From Ensifer adhaerens (GTDB taxonomy: Bacteria > Pseudomonadota > Alphaproteobacteria > Rhizobiales > Rhizobiaceae): a stretch of 64,000 nucleotides of DNA. The notes below the pieces were generated by a model that did no database searches, was not told where the DNA came from, and saw only the letters and a list, made by a program, of their open reading frames with translations. This document shows, one piece after another, positions 27,033-38,214 of this stretch; position 1 is the first letter of the stretch, and each line of letters opens with the position of its first letter. The position numbers were made by a program, and so were the translations under genes. The stretch covers positions 992,001 to 1,056,000 of the forward strand of contig NZ_CP083349.1 in the NCBI RefSeq assembly GCF_020035535.1, given 5' to 3'.

Positions 27033-27377
27033 ATGACGAATATGCAGAAGTTCGATCTGTCTTCCGTCGAGGCGGAAACCGGTACGCCGGCAGCCGAGCG
27101 GCTGATTTCCGGGGCACCGCAGTTCCGGACCTGGAACCTGGAGGAGGCCGATGGCGGCCTCTATGCCGGGGTCTGGGAATCAACGCCCGGAAAATGGCGG
27201 ATCGTCTACGAGGAGTGGGAATACTTCCACATCATCTCCGGTTATTCGATCGTCACGCAGGATGGTGGCGAGGCGGCGCATCTTCGTGCCGGCGACAGCA
27301 TGATCCTGCGCCCCGGCTTCGAAGGCACGTGGGAGGTGGTGGAGACAACCCGCAAGGATTACGTCATCCGCCTCTAA
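27033..27377 (+). CDS. Cupin-domain protein (DUF861 type)
   Basis: A 114-residue single cupin. The pattern GLYAGVWESTPGKWRIVYEEWEYF is a DUF861/(S)-ureidoglycine-aminohydrolase-like start, followed by HIISGYSIVTQDGGEA and LRAGDSMILRPGFEGTWEV. Metal-ligand histidines are fewer than in classical cupins (one HIISG). It may bind a small organic ligand; the function is not assigned. It starts 39 bases after metY on the same strand. Confidence 0.8.
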   Translation: MTNMQKFDLSSVEAETGTPAAERLISGAPQFRTWNLEEADGGLYAGVWESTPGKWRIVYEEWEYFHIISGYSIVTQDGGEAAHLRAGDSMILRPGFEGTWEVVETTRKDYVIRL

Positions 27378-27416
27378 GCATCCAGGCACCGGCGGCCGGA
27401 CGGCCTCCGGTGCGGC

Positions 27417-28655
27417 TCACCAGACGAGGTCGAGGCGCTCCAGACCGTGAAAATGGAAGGCGTCCTTCACCTCGGGCTCGTTCTTCAGCCGCATATTCGG
27501 CAGCCGCCGAAACAGGATTGGCAGCGAGAGATTGAGCTCCAGCCGGGCGAGGGGCGCCCCGATGCAGAAATGTAAACCCGCCCCGAAGGAGACATTTACG
27601 CCTTCGTCGCGCGTCGGCCGGAATGCATTCGGGTCCGTGAATTTTTTCGGGTCCACGTTTGCAGCCCCGAGCAGCAGCCCGATCTTGTCCCCTTTTCGCA
27701 GCGAGATGCCATCATCGAGTACGAGGTCCGACAGGGCATAACGCTGGAAAATGTGCAGAGGTGCTGCAAAGCGCAGACACTCCTCGATCGTTAGCGCCGT
27801 TGCCGCTTGCGTCTCAAACAAATCCTCGGCGGAAAGTCCCGATTGCAGAATGGTCCTGACGGCATTGCCGATCTGATGCACGGTCGCTTCGTGGCCGGCA
27901 TTAAGGAGGAGGGCGGTGGTCGAGACCAGTTCCGCATCCGACAACCGCTCGCCATCCTTTTCCGAGGTGATCATGTGCGTCAGCAGGTCGTCGGCGGGGT
28001 TGCGGCGTTTCTCTGCGATGATCTTTCGGAGATAATCGGCAAAGTCGGCAGAAGCCTGATTGGCGTCGAGTTCGGTTTCGTAGCTCGGGTTGAAGACATA
28101 CATTTTGACCATGCGGTGCGACCAGTCGAGAAGGTCGGGCGCCGCGTCGACGGGAATGCCGAGCATGCGGGCGATGATCGTCACGGGAAGCGCTTCTGCA
28201 AAGGTCTTCAGCAATTCGACCTGACCATCGCTTGCAAAGCCATCGATCAAGGCATGCGACAGCCGCTCGATATCCGGTCTCAACTGCTCGATCTGCCGCG
28301 AGACGAAGGCCCGGTTGACGAGCGTGCGCAGCCGCGTGTGTGCTGGCGGCTCTAGTTCCAAAAGCGAATGCTCCTCAAGGGCGTCGAATTCCTTGAGATG
28401 TGGCTTCGGTGCCGGGAGGCCCACTTCTTCGCGCGTCGCCACATGCAGGATCTGCCGGCCGAAACGTCGGTCGCGGAGCAGTGCGTTCACTTGGTCATAA
28501 CCTGCGAAATACCATTGCTGCCGCTCTTCCCAGAAGAAGGCCGGGCATTGCGCGTGGATCTCGGCATAGGCGGCGCGGGGCTCACGGTAGAAGGCGGGAT
28601 CGCGCGCGTCGATGGAAACGCGCCTTTGGGCGCCGTCAATGGTAATGGCAAGCAT
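27417..28655 (-). CDS. Cytochrome P450
   Basis: A 412-residue soluble bacterial P450. The heme thiolate is Cys364 in FGAGLHFCIGAPLARLE. The K-helix ExxR is ECLR, and the I-helix oxygen-activation motif is NAGHEATVHQ (alanine where many have threonine, AGHET(T)). Substrate-recognition regions do not reveal the substrate. ATG 28655 follows GGAAG at a loose distance; the longer frame upstream overlaps the divergent gene and is not P450-like. No ferredoxin or ferredoxin reductase gene is adjacent. Confidence 0.93.
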   Translation of the reverse strand: MLAITIDGAQRRVSIDARDPAFYREPRAAYAEIHAQCPAFFWEERQQWYFAGYDQVNALLRDRRFGRQILHVATREEVGLPAPKPHLKEFDALEEHSLLELEPPAHTRLRTLVNRAFVSRQIEQLRPDIERLSHALIDGFASDGQVELLKTFAEALPVTIIARMLGIPVDAAPDLLDWSHRMVKMYVFNPSYETELDANQASADFADYLRKIIAEKRRNPADDLLTHMITSEKDGERLSDAELVSTTALLLNAGHEATVHQIGNAVRTILQSGLSAEDLFETQAATALTIEECLRFAAPLHIFQRYALSDLVLDDGISLRKGDKIGLLLGAANVDPKKFTDPNAFRPTRDEGVNVSFGAGLHFCIGAPLARLELNLSLPILFRRLPNMRLKNEPEVKDAFHFHGLERLDLVW

Positions 28656-28862
28656 GCAACGGGCTCTTCCCAGGTTTGGATCGATGCCTATTTCTACGGG
28701 AACCGGCGTTCGGCCGGCAAGTGCTGATATCCCTCCGCTCACACCGGGACGGCGTTGACAGTGCCGGCGATGGCGGTCAATCTCGTGGCGCTGCGTAGGG
28801 CGCATCGGCAAGTGGCTGAAAGGGCAACGCCCGCCTACGGAAGACACACCGTAGTTGCGCCC

Positions 28863-29510
28863 ATGCCAAACCTTGAAAACCTGAAGAAGCAGGCGAAGCA
28901 GTATCTCAAATGGCATCGCGAACGGTACCATCCGGTCGCGGCCGAGATCAGGGCTGCGTTGCCGCGTTACCGTGGACTTGATGACGACGCAATTCTCAAG
29001 TCGGAGTTCAAGCTCGCCGACGCGCAGGAACTGATTGCGCGCCAATCGGGATTCGACAGTTGGCAGGCGCTCAAATCAGGAGCCCTGACAGTGACCACAC
29101 ACTCAATCCCCGCCACGTCGCAGCCGGTGCTGCAATCGATCGCTGCACAACTGTTTGTCGCCGATATCAAGGCCTCATGCGCCTTCTACACGGAGAAGCT
29201 CGGCTTTTCCGTCGATTTCGTCTACGGCAAGCCGCCCTTCTATGGGCAGGTCGTTCGAGACAATGCCAGGCTCGCTCTGCGGCTTGTCTGCGAACCGGTT
29301 TTCGTCGGCGACATTCGCGAGCGGGAAGACCTGCTATCGGCTGCCATCACGCTCGAAACCGCCAATGACATCAAGCAATTGTTCCTGGCCTATCAGGCAG
29401 CTGGCGTGCGTTTTCATCAATCTTTGCGGACGGAACCCTGGGGCGCACGCACCTTCATCGTGCTCGATCCGGACCGAAATCTGATCCTGTTTGCAGGGCC
29501 GGCCGACTGA
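28863..29510 (+). CDS. Glyoxalase/VOC-fold protein with ankyrin-associated N-terminal domain
   Basis: A 215-residue protein of two parts. Residues 1-75 (LENLKKQAKQYLKWHRER to LADAQELIARQSGFDSWQAL) match a short helical domain that I know mostly at the N-terminus of ankyrin-repeat proteins. Residues 95-213 form a VOC module: AAQLFVADIKASCAFYTEKL, then WGARTFIVLDPDRNLILFAG. The usual glyoxalase histidine/glutamate metal ligands are incomplete, as in bleomycin-resistance-like proteins. The VOC part may bind a small ligand. ATG 28863 starts the helical domain. Confidence 0.8.
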   Translation: MPNLENLKKQAKQYLKWHRERYHPVAAEIRAALPRYRGLDDDAILKSEFKLADAQELIARQSGFDSWQALKSGALTVTTHSIPATSQPVLQSIAAQLFVADIKASCAFYTEKLGFSVDFVYGKPPFYGQVVRDNARLALRLVCEPVFVGDIREREDLLSAAITLETANDIKQLFLAYQAAGVRFHQSLRTEPWGARTFIVLDPDRNLILFAGPAD

Positions 29511-29673
29511 GTGAGATTGCCGACAATGGACGCCGGCGCTGCTCCTGCAGGGCCGGCGTCCAGCCGTTCGACGCGGCAACGCAGTTGCGAAACAACTTCC
29601 GCCCCCTGACCCTTTTTCAGTGGCGCCCGGTGACCTATTTGCGCAATGATGCGGGCAGCAGGCAGGGAGCGGC

Positions 29674-30531
29674 ATGGCAAAAAACCAGTCCAGTCTATCG
29701 GCGGGGATCGTCGCAGCGATCCGCAAGCGGCGCCCCACGGTCGTTCATCGCGAAGCTGCGGTGAGCCGCGGGGATATCGTCATCGCCTCCTACAACATCC
29801 ACAAATGTGTCGGTACCGATGGCCGCTTCGATCCTGGGCGGACCGCCAACGTGATCGGCGAACTGGGTGCCGATATCGTTGCGCTTCAGGAAGCGGACCA
29901 GCGGTTCGGTGAGCGCGCCGGTCTTCTCGATCTCGAACACATTCGGCGCGAGGCCCATCTCGTCTCGGTGCCGATCTCCGGTTTTTCCGCCAAGGGGCAT
30001 GGCTGGCACGGCAATGTACTGTTGCTGCGCGAGGGTGCCGTCTCCGATGTCCGTCAACTGAAGCTTCCGGGCGTCGAGCCGCGTGGCGCGCTCGTCGTCG
30101 ATCTCGACCTGAAGGTTGGACCCTTGCGCATCATCGCTGCCCATCTGGGGCTTCTCAGGCATTCCCGCGCCCAGCAGGCCGAGGCGATCCTCGAGGCGGC
30201 AGCCGACGCGAACGGGCGGCCGACCTTGTTGATCGGCGATCTCAACGAATGGCGCATGGGCCGGCGGTCGTCGCTGTCGTTTCTGAGTCCGGTTTTCGAT
30301 CCTTCGCATGCGACGGTCGCGAGCTTTCCGTCGCGCTTTCCGCTGCTGCCGCTCGATCGCGTGCTTGGCAACCCGCACAGTCTGGTGACCTCGGTCGCCG
30401 TGCATGATTCACCGCTTGCGCGGATCGCCTCGGACCATCTGCCGGTCAAGGCGTCGATCGCCCTGAAGACCGCCCAGCAGGACAATCGAGATGACAAGCG
30501 CGTCGAAGCCGGTCGCGCGGGGCAGGTCTGA
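29674..30531 (+). CDS. Endonuclease/exonuclease/phosphatase (EEP) family protein
   Basis: A 285-residue EEP-fold hydrolase. Motifs are IVIASYNIHKCVGTDGRF (active-site Asn), IVALQEADQRF (metal Glu), RIIAAHLGLLRHSR, LIGDLNEWRMG and the C-terminal ASDHLPVKASI (catalytic Asp-His). No signal peptide is seen. It may cut nucleic acid or phosphodiester lipids; families cannot be separated by sight. It is followed after 18 bases by a phospholipase D-like gene on the same strand, suggesting a lipid-related role. Confidence 0.88.
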   Translation: MAKNQSSLSAGIVAAIRKRRPTVVHREAAVSRGDIVIASYNIHKCVGTDGRFDPGRTANVIGELGADIVALQEADQRFGERAGLLDLEHIRREAHLVSVPISGFSAKGHGWHGNVLLLREGAVSDVRQLKLPGVEPRGALVVDLDLKVGPLRIIAAHLGLLRHSRAQQAEAILEAAADANGRPTLLIGDLNEWRMGRRSSLSFLSPVFDPSHATVASFPSRFPLLPLDRVLGNPHSLVTSVAVHDSPLARIASDHLPVKASIALKTAQQDNRDDKRVEAGRAGQV

Positions 30532-30549
30532 CGGCGGGGCGAGCTTTCG

Positions 30550-32109
30550 ATGTTGTCCTCCGTTCTGATCACCGTCGCCGCCATCGTCGGTATCGTCGTT
30601 GCGGCCATCCTCTATATCTACGGCCGGTTCGGCCGGCGCCCGCATGGCCCACCGTCAACGGCGCTTCCCGTGGCTGAGGCGGGTACGGACCTCGACCGGC
30701 ACATCACGCCGCTTCTTGCCGCGCATTTGGGCGCAAATGGCGTGGCGCTTGTCTCGGACAACATCGAGGCCCTGGTCGTGCGTGCGCATGCGGCCCGGCG
30801 CGCCGGCCGCAGCCTCGATCTGCAGTACTATTATTGGAAGGGCGATCTGACCGGTCTTCTGCTGGCCCGCGAGATTCTGGCGGCGGCCGACAGAGGCGTG
30901 CGTGTCCGCTTGTTGCTCGATGACATCAACGCCGGCATTCACGATCGCATGTGCATTGCGCTCGACGCCCACCCCAATATCGACGTGCGGCTGTTCAACC
31001 CGAGCCGGGCGCGCACCGACCGCTTTCGCCGCGGCTTCGAAATGGCGATCCGCGCCTTCAGCGCCACCCGCCGCATGCACAACAAGCTGTGGGTGGCCGA
31101 TGGCCGCGTCGCGATTGCCGGTGGACGCAACATCGGTGACGCCTACTTCGATGCCGCCGAACTCTCCAACTTCCGCGACCTCGATGTCTGGATGGTAGGG
31201 CCGGTGCTGGAACAGGCATCCGCGATGTTCGACCGCTATTGGAACAGTGCCTCAGTCCTCCCGATTGCGGCGCTGCGCACACCCCGCAAGCAATATTTGC
31301 CGGCACTCCGCGAGGCCGTCGACGGGCTTGCCCGGACGCCGGCGGGCCGGTTCTATCTAGAGCGTATCGATGGGGCGGTTCAGCAAGCCGACATCTACCA
31401 CGGCAGGCGGCAGCTTCACTGGAGTTCGGAAATCCGCCTGGCATCCGACCCTCCGGAAAAGGCATTGATGCAGCGGCGCCAGAACTGGTTGCTGCGCGAA
31501 CTCTTCCCGTTGATCGAGGCGGCGGTGAGGGATCTCAGGATCATTTCGCCCTATTTTATCCCCGGCGTCGCCGGCACCAGGGAGCTTGTCTCCATTGCCG
31601 CGCGAGGCGCACGGGTGTCGGTGCTGACCAACTCCCTTGCCGCGACCGATGTCGCGGCCGTTCACGGTGGCTACATCAAGTATCGCCGCAAGCTCGTGCG
31701 CGCCGGCGTGGAGCTCTTCGAGCTGAAGGAGCAGGGGGACGTTGCCGAGGGACACCGCATGTCGCTGTTTGGTGCCCGCAATGCTAGCCTGCACAGCAAG
31801 GCCTTCGTCGTCGATGGTCGTCATGGTTTCGTCGGCTCCATGAACTTCGACCCGCGGTCCGCGTCGCTCAACACGGAAATGGGCGTCGTGTTCGCGGACG
31901 CTGCACTCGCCGGCGAACTCGCCGGCATGTTCGAGGAGGAGACCTCGCCCTCGATCAGCTACCGGCTGGGCATGGACGGTTCACGGCTTGTCTGGCGTGA
32001 TCGCGCGGAAGGCTCCGAGCGGCTGCTGCGGCGCGAACCGGATGCCAGCCTTGCCAGGCGCATGATTGCCAACCTGATCCGTATTCTGCCGATTGAGTCC
32101 CAGCTCTAG
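30550..32109 (+). CDS. Phospholipase D-like/cardiolipin synthase-type protein
   Basis: A 519-residue PLD-superfamily protein with an N-terminal membrane anchor (about residues 3-24) and two HKD motifs: HNKLWVADGRVAIAGGRN (His177) and HSKAFVVDGRHGFVGSMNFD (His415). The layout is that of cardiolipin synthase C (ClsC) type enzymes or related periplasmic PLDs, which transfer phosphatidyl groups. Activity may be phospholipase or synthase. It begins 18 bases after the EEP gene, in one operon. Confidence 0.87.
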   Translation: MLSSVLITVAAIVGIVVAAILYIYGRFGRRPHGPPSTALPVAEAGTDLDRHITPLLAAHLGANGVALVSDNIEALVVRAHAARRAGRSLDLQYYYWKGDLTGLLLAREILAAADRGVRVRLLLDDINAGIHDRMCIALDAHPNIDVRLFNPSRARTDRFRRGFEMAIRAFSATRRMHNKLWVADGRVAIAGGRNIGDAYFDAAELSNFRDLDVWMVGPVLEQASAMFDRYWNSASVLPIAALRTPRKQYLPALREAVDGLARTPAGRFYLERIDGAVQQADIYHGRRQLHWSSEIRLASDPPEKALMQRRQNWLLRELFPLIEAAVRDLRIISPYFIPGVAGTRELVSIAARGARVSVLTNSLAATDVAAVHGGYIKYRRKLVRAGVELFELKEQGDVAEGHRMSLFGARNASLHSKAFVVDGRHGFVGSMNFDPRSASLNTEMGVVFADAALAGELAGMFEEETSPSISYRLGMDGSRLVWRDRAEGSERLLRREPDASLARRMIANLIRILPIESQL

Positions 32110-32300
32110 GAAGGCGGCGGTGCCGGCACAGGATTTGCCGTTCGTTTACCGACGTCGTCGAACCCTGTGTGAAATGCTTGGTCGCGGCGGCATGCGCTGC
32201 GCATATCGGCGAAAAAAGGCGCTATTGACAACCATGTGTGGAGGAGCGCCGAACTTCGCAGTAATGCGGGGCTTCGATTAAGGTTATCGAAGCTTCGCGA
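32110..32300. other. Intergenic region before clpP
   Basis: About 190 bases; together with the promoter that follows, the gap to clpP is 292 bases. A 62-codon open frame here has no Shine-Dalgarno or domain. An A-run (GAAAAAAGG near 32211) follows, but no convincing terminator stem was found. Confidence 0.4.
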
Positions 32301-32330
32301 CTTGAAGTGAAGGGTGTTGACACTCTATGT
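32301..32330 (+). promoter_or_regulatory. Sigma-32-like heat-shock promoter of clpP
   Basis: CTTGAAG (32301-32307), 15 bases, and CTCTATGT (32323-32330) match the heat-shock consensus CTTGAAA-N(13-15)-CCCCATNT well, six of eight in the -10. Position is 72 bases before the clpP ATG. TTGACA within the spacer has no -10 partner. Confidence 0.5.
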
Positions 32331-32401
32331 AGGGACAGAAGGCAAATCCCGTGATTCCCGGTTCGCAAAGGTTTTGCGAGCCCGATTGATGAAGGTTCGA
32401 T

Positions 32402-33034
32402 ATGAGAAATCCCGTTGATACCGCCCTGGCACTGGTGCCGATGGTTGTTGAACAGACCAACCGCGGTGAACGTTCCTACGATATCTTTTCGCGCCTTCTG
32501 AAGGAGCGCATCATCTTCGTAACCGGCCCGGTCGAAGATCAGATGGCGACGCTCGTTTGCGCTCAGCTGCTTTTCCTCGAGGCGGAAAACCCGAAGAAGG
32601 AAATCGCGCTCTATATCAATTCTCCGGGCGGTGTCGTTACGTCCGGCATGGCGATCTACGACACGATGCAGTTCATCAAGCCTGCGGTCTCGACACTCTG
32701 CGTCGGCCAGGCAGCCTCGATGGGCTCGCTGCTCCTGGCGGCCGGTCACAAGGATATGCGCTTTGCCACGCCGAATGCGCGCGTCATGGTTCACCAGCCC
32801 TCGGGCGGTTTCCAGGGCCAGGCCTCCGATATCGAGCGCCACGCCCGCGACATTCTCAAGATGAAGCGTCGCCTCAACGAGGTCTACGTCAAGCATTGCG
32901 GTCGCACCTACGAGGAAGTCGAGCAGACACTCGATCGCGACCATTTCATGAGCGCGGATGAGGCTCTGGAGTGGGGAATCGTCGACAAGGTGCTGACCTC
33001 GCGCGAAGAGATCGAAGGCGCGGAGCAGGCCTGA
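32402..33034 (+). CDS. clpP: ATP-dependent Clp protease proteolytic subunit
   Basis: A 210-residue serine protease forming the tetradecameric chamber with ClpX or ClpA. Catalytic Ser106 ([11 protein letters not shown]) and His131 ([11 protein letters not shown]) are intact. The N-terminal loop [23 protein letters not shown] is slightly longer than in E. coli. It has its own heat-shock-like promoter, and clpX follows after a 282-base gap, so the two are probably transcribed separately as well as together. Confidence 0.97.
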   Translation: MRNPVDTALALVPMVVEQTNRGERSYDIFSRLLKERIIFVTGPVEDQMATLVCAQLLFLEAENPKKEIALYINSPGGVVTSGMAIYDTMQFIKPAVSTLCVGQAASMGSLLLAAGHKDMRFATPNARVMVHQPSGGFQGQASDIERHARDILKMKRRLNEVYVKHCGRTYEEVEQTLDRDHFMSADEALEWGIVDKVLTSREEIEGAEQA

Positions 33035-33062
33035 TAACGCGCTTTTGTGTCGCGATAGATGT

Positions 33063-33077
33063 AATTGTGACACAATT
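33063..33077. promoter_or_regulatory. Palindrome upstream of clpX
   Basis: AATTGTG-A-CACAATT is a perfect 7-1-7 palindrome in the clpP-clpX gap. Downstream, GGCTTTA (33091-33097) pairs with TAAAGCC (33107-33113), and CCGTTAAT is repeated directly at 33112-33119 and 33125-33132. These may be operator and promoter parts for clpX. No known rhizobial box matches exactly. Confidence 0.4.
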
Positions 33078-33316
33078 GTAATGGCTCAAGGGCTTTATCG
33101 TCAGGGTAAAGCCGTTAATATGGACCGTTAATGCTATGTTGGATTCTGAGGGCATAGTGTTCGGATGAGTTGGGAGAGTCGTTGCAGCCGCATCGGGCAT
33201 GTCGCCCTGGTGCGGTAAGTACTCCCGGAAGCCCTGCGTGAGGATAGGCTACAGGGCGAATTGAGTGGTCCGCGATGCTTCTCTTGAGGTGTCCGGCGTG
33301 CTGGAAGGAAGTGGAA

Positions 33317-34594
33317 ATGAGCAAGGTCAGCGGAAGCAACGGCGGTGACTCGAAGAATACGCTTTATTGTTCGTTCTGCGGCAAAAGCCAGCACGAAGTC
33401 CGTAAGCTGATTGCCGGACCGACCGTCTTCATCTGCGATGAATGCGTCGAACTGTGCATGGACATCATTCGCGAAGAGAACAAGACCTCGATGGTCAAGT
33501 CCCGCGATGGCGTTCCGACCCCTCAGGAAATCATCAAGGTCCTCGACGAATACGTCATCGGTCAGCAGCAGGCCAAGCGCATCCTCTCGGTGGCCGTGCA
33601 CAACCATTACAAGCGCCTGGCGCATGCGGCCAAGGGCAGCGACGTCGAGTTGGCGAAGTCCAACATCATGCTCGTCGGCCCGACGGGCTGCGGCAAGACC
33701 TATCTCGCCCAGACGCTCGCCCGCATCATCGACGTGCCGTTCACGATGGCTGACGCCACGACGCTGACTGAAGCCGGTTATGTCGGTGAGGATGTCGAGA
33801 ACATCATCCTGAAGCTGCTGCAGGCCGCCGACTACAACGTCGAGCGCGCACAGCGCGGTATCGTCTACATCGACGAAGTCGACAAGATTTCGCGCAAGTC
33901 GGACAACCCGTCGATAACCCGCGACGTCTCGGGCGAGGGCGTGCAGCAGGCACTGCTGAAGATCATGGAAGGCACGGTCGCATCTGTGCCGCCACAGGGT
34001 GGCCGCAAGCATCCGCAGCAGGAATTCCTGCAGGTCGACACCACCAATATCCTCTTCATTTGCGGTGGCGCCTTCGCCGGCCTCGACAAGATCATCTCTG
34101 CCCGCGGCGAGAAGACTTCGATCGGTTTCGGCGCCACGGTTCGCGCGCCGGAAGACCGTCGCGTTGGCGAAGTGCTGCGTGAATTGGAGCCGGAAGATCT
34201 GGTCAAGTTCGGCCTGATCCCGGAATTCATCGGCCGTCTGCCGGTCCTTGCGACGCTGGAAGACCTCGACGAGGACGCGCTGATCCAGATCCTCTCGGAG
34301 CCGAAGAACGCGCTCGTCAAGCAGTACCAGCGCCTGTTCGAGATGGAAGACGTGGAGCTTACCTTCCACGAGGACGCACTGCGCGAGATCGCCCGCCGGG
34401 CAATCGTGCGCAAGACCGGTGCTCGCGGTCTCCGTTCGATCATGGAAAAGATCCTGCTCGACACCATGTTCGAGCTGCCGACGCTCGAAGGCGTGCGCGA
34501 AGTGGTCATCTCCGACGAGGTGGTCAAGGGCGCGGCGCGGCCGCTCTACATCTACTCCGAGCGGTCGGACGAAAAGACCAACGTTTCGGCCTGA
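33317..34594 (+). CDS. clpX: Clp protease ATP-binding subunit ClpX
   Basis: A 425-residue AAA+ unfoldase delivering proteins to ClpP. The N-terminal zinc-binding domain has cysteines in YCSFCGKSQ and [10 protein letters not shown]. Walker A is GPTGCGKT (near residue 120), Walker [11 protein letters not shown], and pore loop and ClpP-contact segments follow normally. ATG 33317, after GGAAGGAAGTGGAA, gives the usual start [14 protein letters not shown] terminator follows at 34618. Confidence 0.98.
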   Translation: MSKVSGSNGGDSKNTLYCSFCGKSQHEVRKLIAGPTVFICDECVELCMDIIREENKTSMVKSRDGVPTPQEIIKVLDEYVIGQQQAKRILSVAVHNHYKRLAHAAKGSDVELAKSNIMLVGPTGCGKTYLAQTLARIIDVPFTMADATTLTEAGYVGEDVENIILKLLQAADYNVERAQRGIVYIDEVDKISRKSDNPSITRDVSGEGVQQALLKIMEGTVASVPPQGGRKHPQQEFLQVDTTNILFICGGAFAGLDKIISARGEKTSIGFGATVRAPEDRRVGEVLRELEPEDLVKFGLIPEFIGRLPVLATLEDLDEDALIQILSEPKNALVKQYQRLFEMEDVELTFHEDALREIARRAIVRKTGARGLRSIMEKILLDTMFELPTLEGVREVVISDEVVKGAARPLYIYSERSDEKTNVSA

Positions 34595-34617
34595 TAACGC
34601 CGAAATATCGTTTGAGA

Positions 34618-34640
34618 AGCCCGCCTTGTGCGGGCTTTTT
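34618..34640 (+). terminator. Terminator after clpX
   Basis: AGCCCGC-CTTGT-GCGGGCT followed by TTTTT, 24 bases after the clpX stop codon. Confidence 0.88.
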
Positions 34641-34859
34641 CATGTTCGCGCACTTAGCTGTTGAGACAAAGCCGCCGCAGCGCAGATTTCACAATTCGAT
34701 TGTTGCTAAAGTGTCTCAAACAACGCAATGATGTGACGATTCAATGAAGGACCTTTGTCGTTGCGCGTCCTTGAGCCTCGTTCTCCGTCGCAAGGCCCGC
34801 AACAGAAATGATGCGTAGTCAGAAGGACCCGGCCACGGTTGGTGGGTGTCGCGTCCAGC
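34641..34859. other. Intergenic region between clpX terminator and lon
   Basis: Part of a 328-base gap with no gene. A minus-strand 87-codon frame lacks a ribosome-binding site and domain. The right end contains the lon promoter candidate. Confidence 0.45.
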
Positions 34860-34888
34860 CTTGAAATGGACGCGGTGGCACTCCACTT
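34860..34888 (+). promoter_or_regulatory. Weak sigma-32-like promoter candidate of lon
   Basis: CTTGAAA (34860-34866) is a perfect heat-shock -35; 14 bases later CTCCACTT (34881-34888) matches five of the seven fixed positions in the -10. It lies 80 bases upstream of the lon start. The -10 is weaker than that of clpP. Confidence 0.35.
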
Positions 34889-34968
34889 TCATGTGGAAAA
34901 TATGACAACCGGGAGTGCCTGCGGGGCTCCCGGGAACGGGCCCGAAATCGGGACGGAAAGGAAATGAC

Positions 34969-37389
<2,421 letters not shown>

Positions 37390-37450
37390 AAAGTGCCAGT
37401 GAATGGGCGCAGCGACCTCACGCGGCGCCCATTTTGCAGAAAAATTGGGA

Positions 37451-37476
37451 AGACCGGCCTCTGGCCGGTCTTTTTT
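37451..37476 (+). terminator. Terminator between lon and hupB
   Basis: AGACCGGCC-TCT-GGCCGGTCT followed by TTTTT; a nine-base perfect stem 61 bases after the lon stop. It makes hupB separately transcribed. Confidence 0.9.
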
Positions 37477-37609
37477 GTTGTAAAAGCACGCTGCAAGCCT
37501 TGCATTCCAAGGGATTAGGCGCAATTGGGAAAGGCAAGACGCGGGCGATGCGCAAGCCGCCGCGGCTTAAAACACAGTTGTTTCGAACCAATCTGAAAGG
37601 GGTGGAAAC

Positions 37610-37885
37610 ATGAACAAAAATGAGCTCGTGTCTGCCGTTGCTGAGAAGGCCGGACTTTCCAAGACCGACGCATCTTCTGCAGTTGATGCAGTTTTCGAGA
37701 CCATCCAGGGCGAGCTGAAGAACGGCGGCGACATTCGCCTGGTCGGCTTCGGCAACTTCTCGGTTTCGCGCCGCGAAGCCTCGAAGGGCCGCAACCCGTC
37801 CACGGGTGCGGAAGTTGACATTCCGGCTCGTAACGTGCCGAAGTTCACGGCCGGCAAGGGCCTGAAGGACGCCGTCAACGGCTGA
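37610..37885 (+). CDS. hupB: DNA-binding protein HU
   Basis: A 91-residue HU-family nucleoid protein. The DNA-contact arm reads SKGRNPSTGAEVDIPARNVP, and the start is MNKNELVSAVAEKAG. It compacts and bends DNA without sequence specificity. AAAGGGGTGGAAAC before the ATG is a strong ribosome-binding site, fitting a highly expressed gene. The lon-hupB neighbour relation is conserved in proteobacteria. A terminator follows 50 bases downstream. Confidence 0.97.
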   Translation: MNKNELVSAVAEKAGLSKTDASSAVDAVFETIQGELKNGGDIRLVGFGNFSVSRREASKGRNPSTGAEVDIPARNVPKFTAGKGLKDAVNG

Positions 37886-37934
37886 TCAGATTTGCTTGGC
37901 GGCCGGACACGAGGCCGGCAGTCCAGGTATTCGA

Positions 37935-37960
37935 GGGTTCGGCGAAAGCCGGACCCTTTC
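37935..37960 (+). terminator. Terminator of hupB
   Basis: GGGTTCGGC-GAAA-GCCGGACCC (one G-T pair) and TTTC. The GAAA tetraloop gives high stability. The T-run is short. Confidence 0.75.
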
Positions 37961-38013
37961 GCATTTCGGGGGCGGCCCTTGCGGCCTCCCGCCATTTGCT
38001 CTACGGCTTGCCC

Positions 38014-38208
38014 ATTCTCAGGGCGGGGTGAAAATCCCCACCGGCGGTAAGGGCTCCACAGCGCCGCGCATCCTTCAAGATGCGCAAAGGTCGCTGTCGC
38101 ACGTGGTGTGGCTCAAGCCCGCGAGCGCCTTTCCCCTGCAACGGGGAAGGGGTCAGCAGATCCGGTGCAATTCCGGAGCCGACGGTCATAGTCCGGATGA
38201 AAGAGAAT
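38014..38208 (+). ncRNA. FMN riboswitch (RFN element)
   Basis: All conserved RFN blocks are present in order: TCTCAGGGCGGGGTGAAA, CCCCACCGGCGGTAA, AGCCCGCGAGCG, GGTCAGCAGATCCGGTG, ATTCCGGAGCCGACGGT and AGTCCGGATGAAAGAGAAT. The closing P1 stem is ATTCTC (38014-38019) with GAGAAT (38203-38208). FMN binding should reduce expression of the riboflavin transporter gene downstream. The variable arm between GGCGGTAA and AGCCCGCGAG is about 65 nt, against about 15 in E. coli ribB; it includes the nested hairpin GCGCATC-CTTCAA-GATGCGC. Confidence 0.97.
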
Positions 38209-38214
38209 GATCGT

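Noticed and set aside
32093..32281. A 62-codon frame between the PLD gene and clpP
   Set aside because: Starts inside the PLD gene, has basic low-complexity composition and no Shine-Dalgarno; treated as intergenic.
33112..33132. Possible CtrA box made of two TTAA elements upstream of clpX
   Set aside because: The spacing between TTAA elements is nine bases, not seven, and the second lacks the final C; it is better described as a direct repeat of CCGTTAAT.
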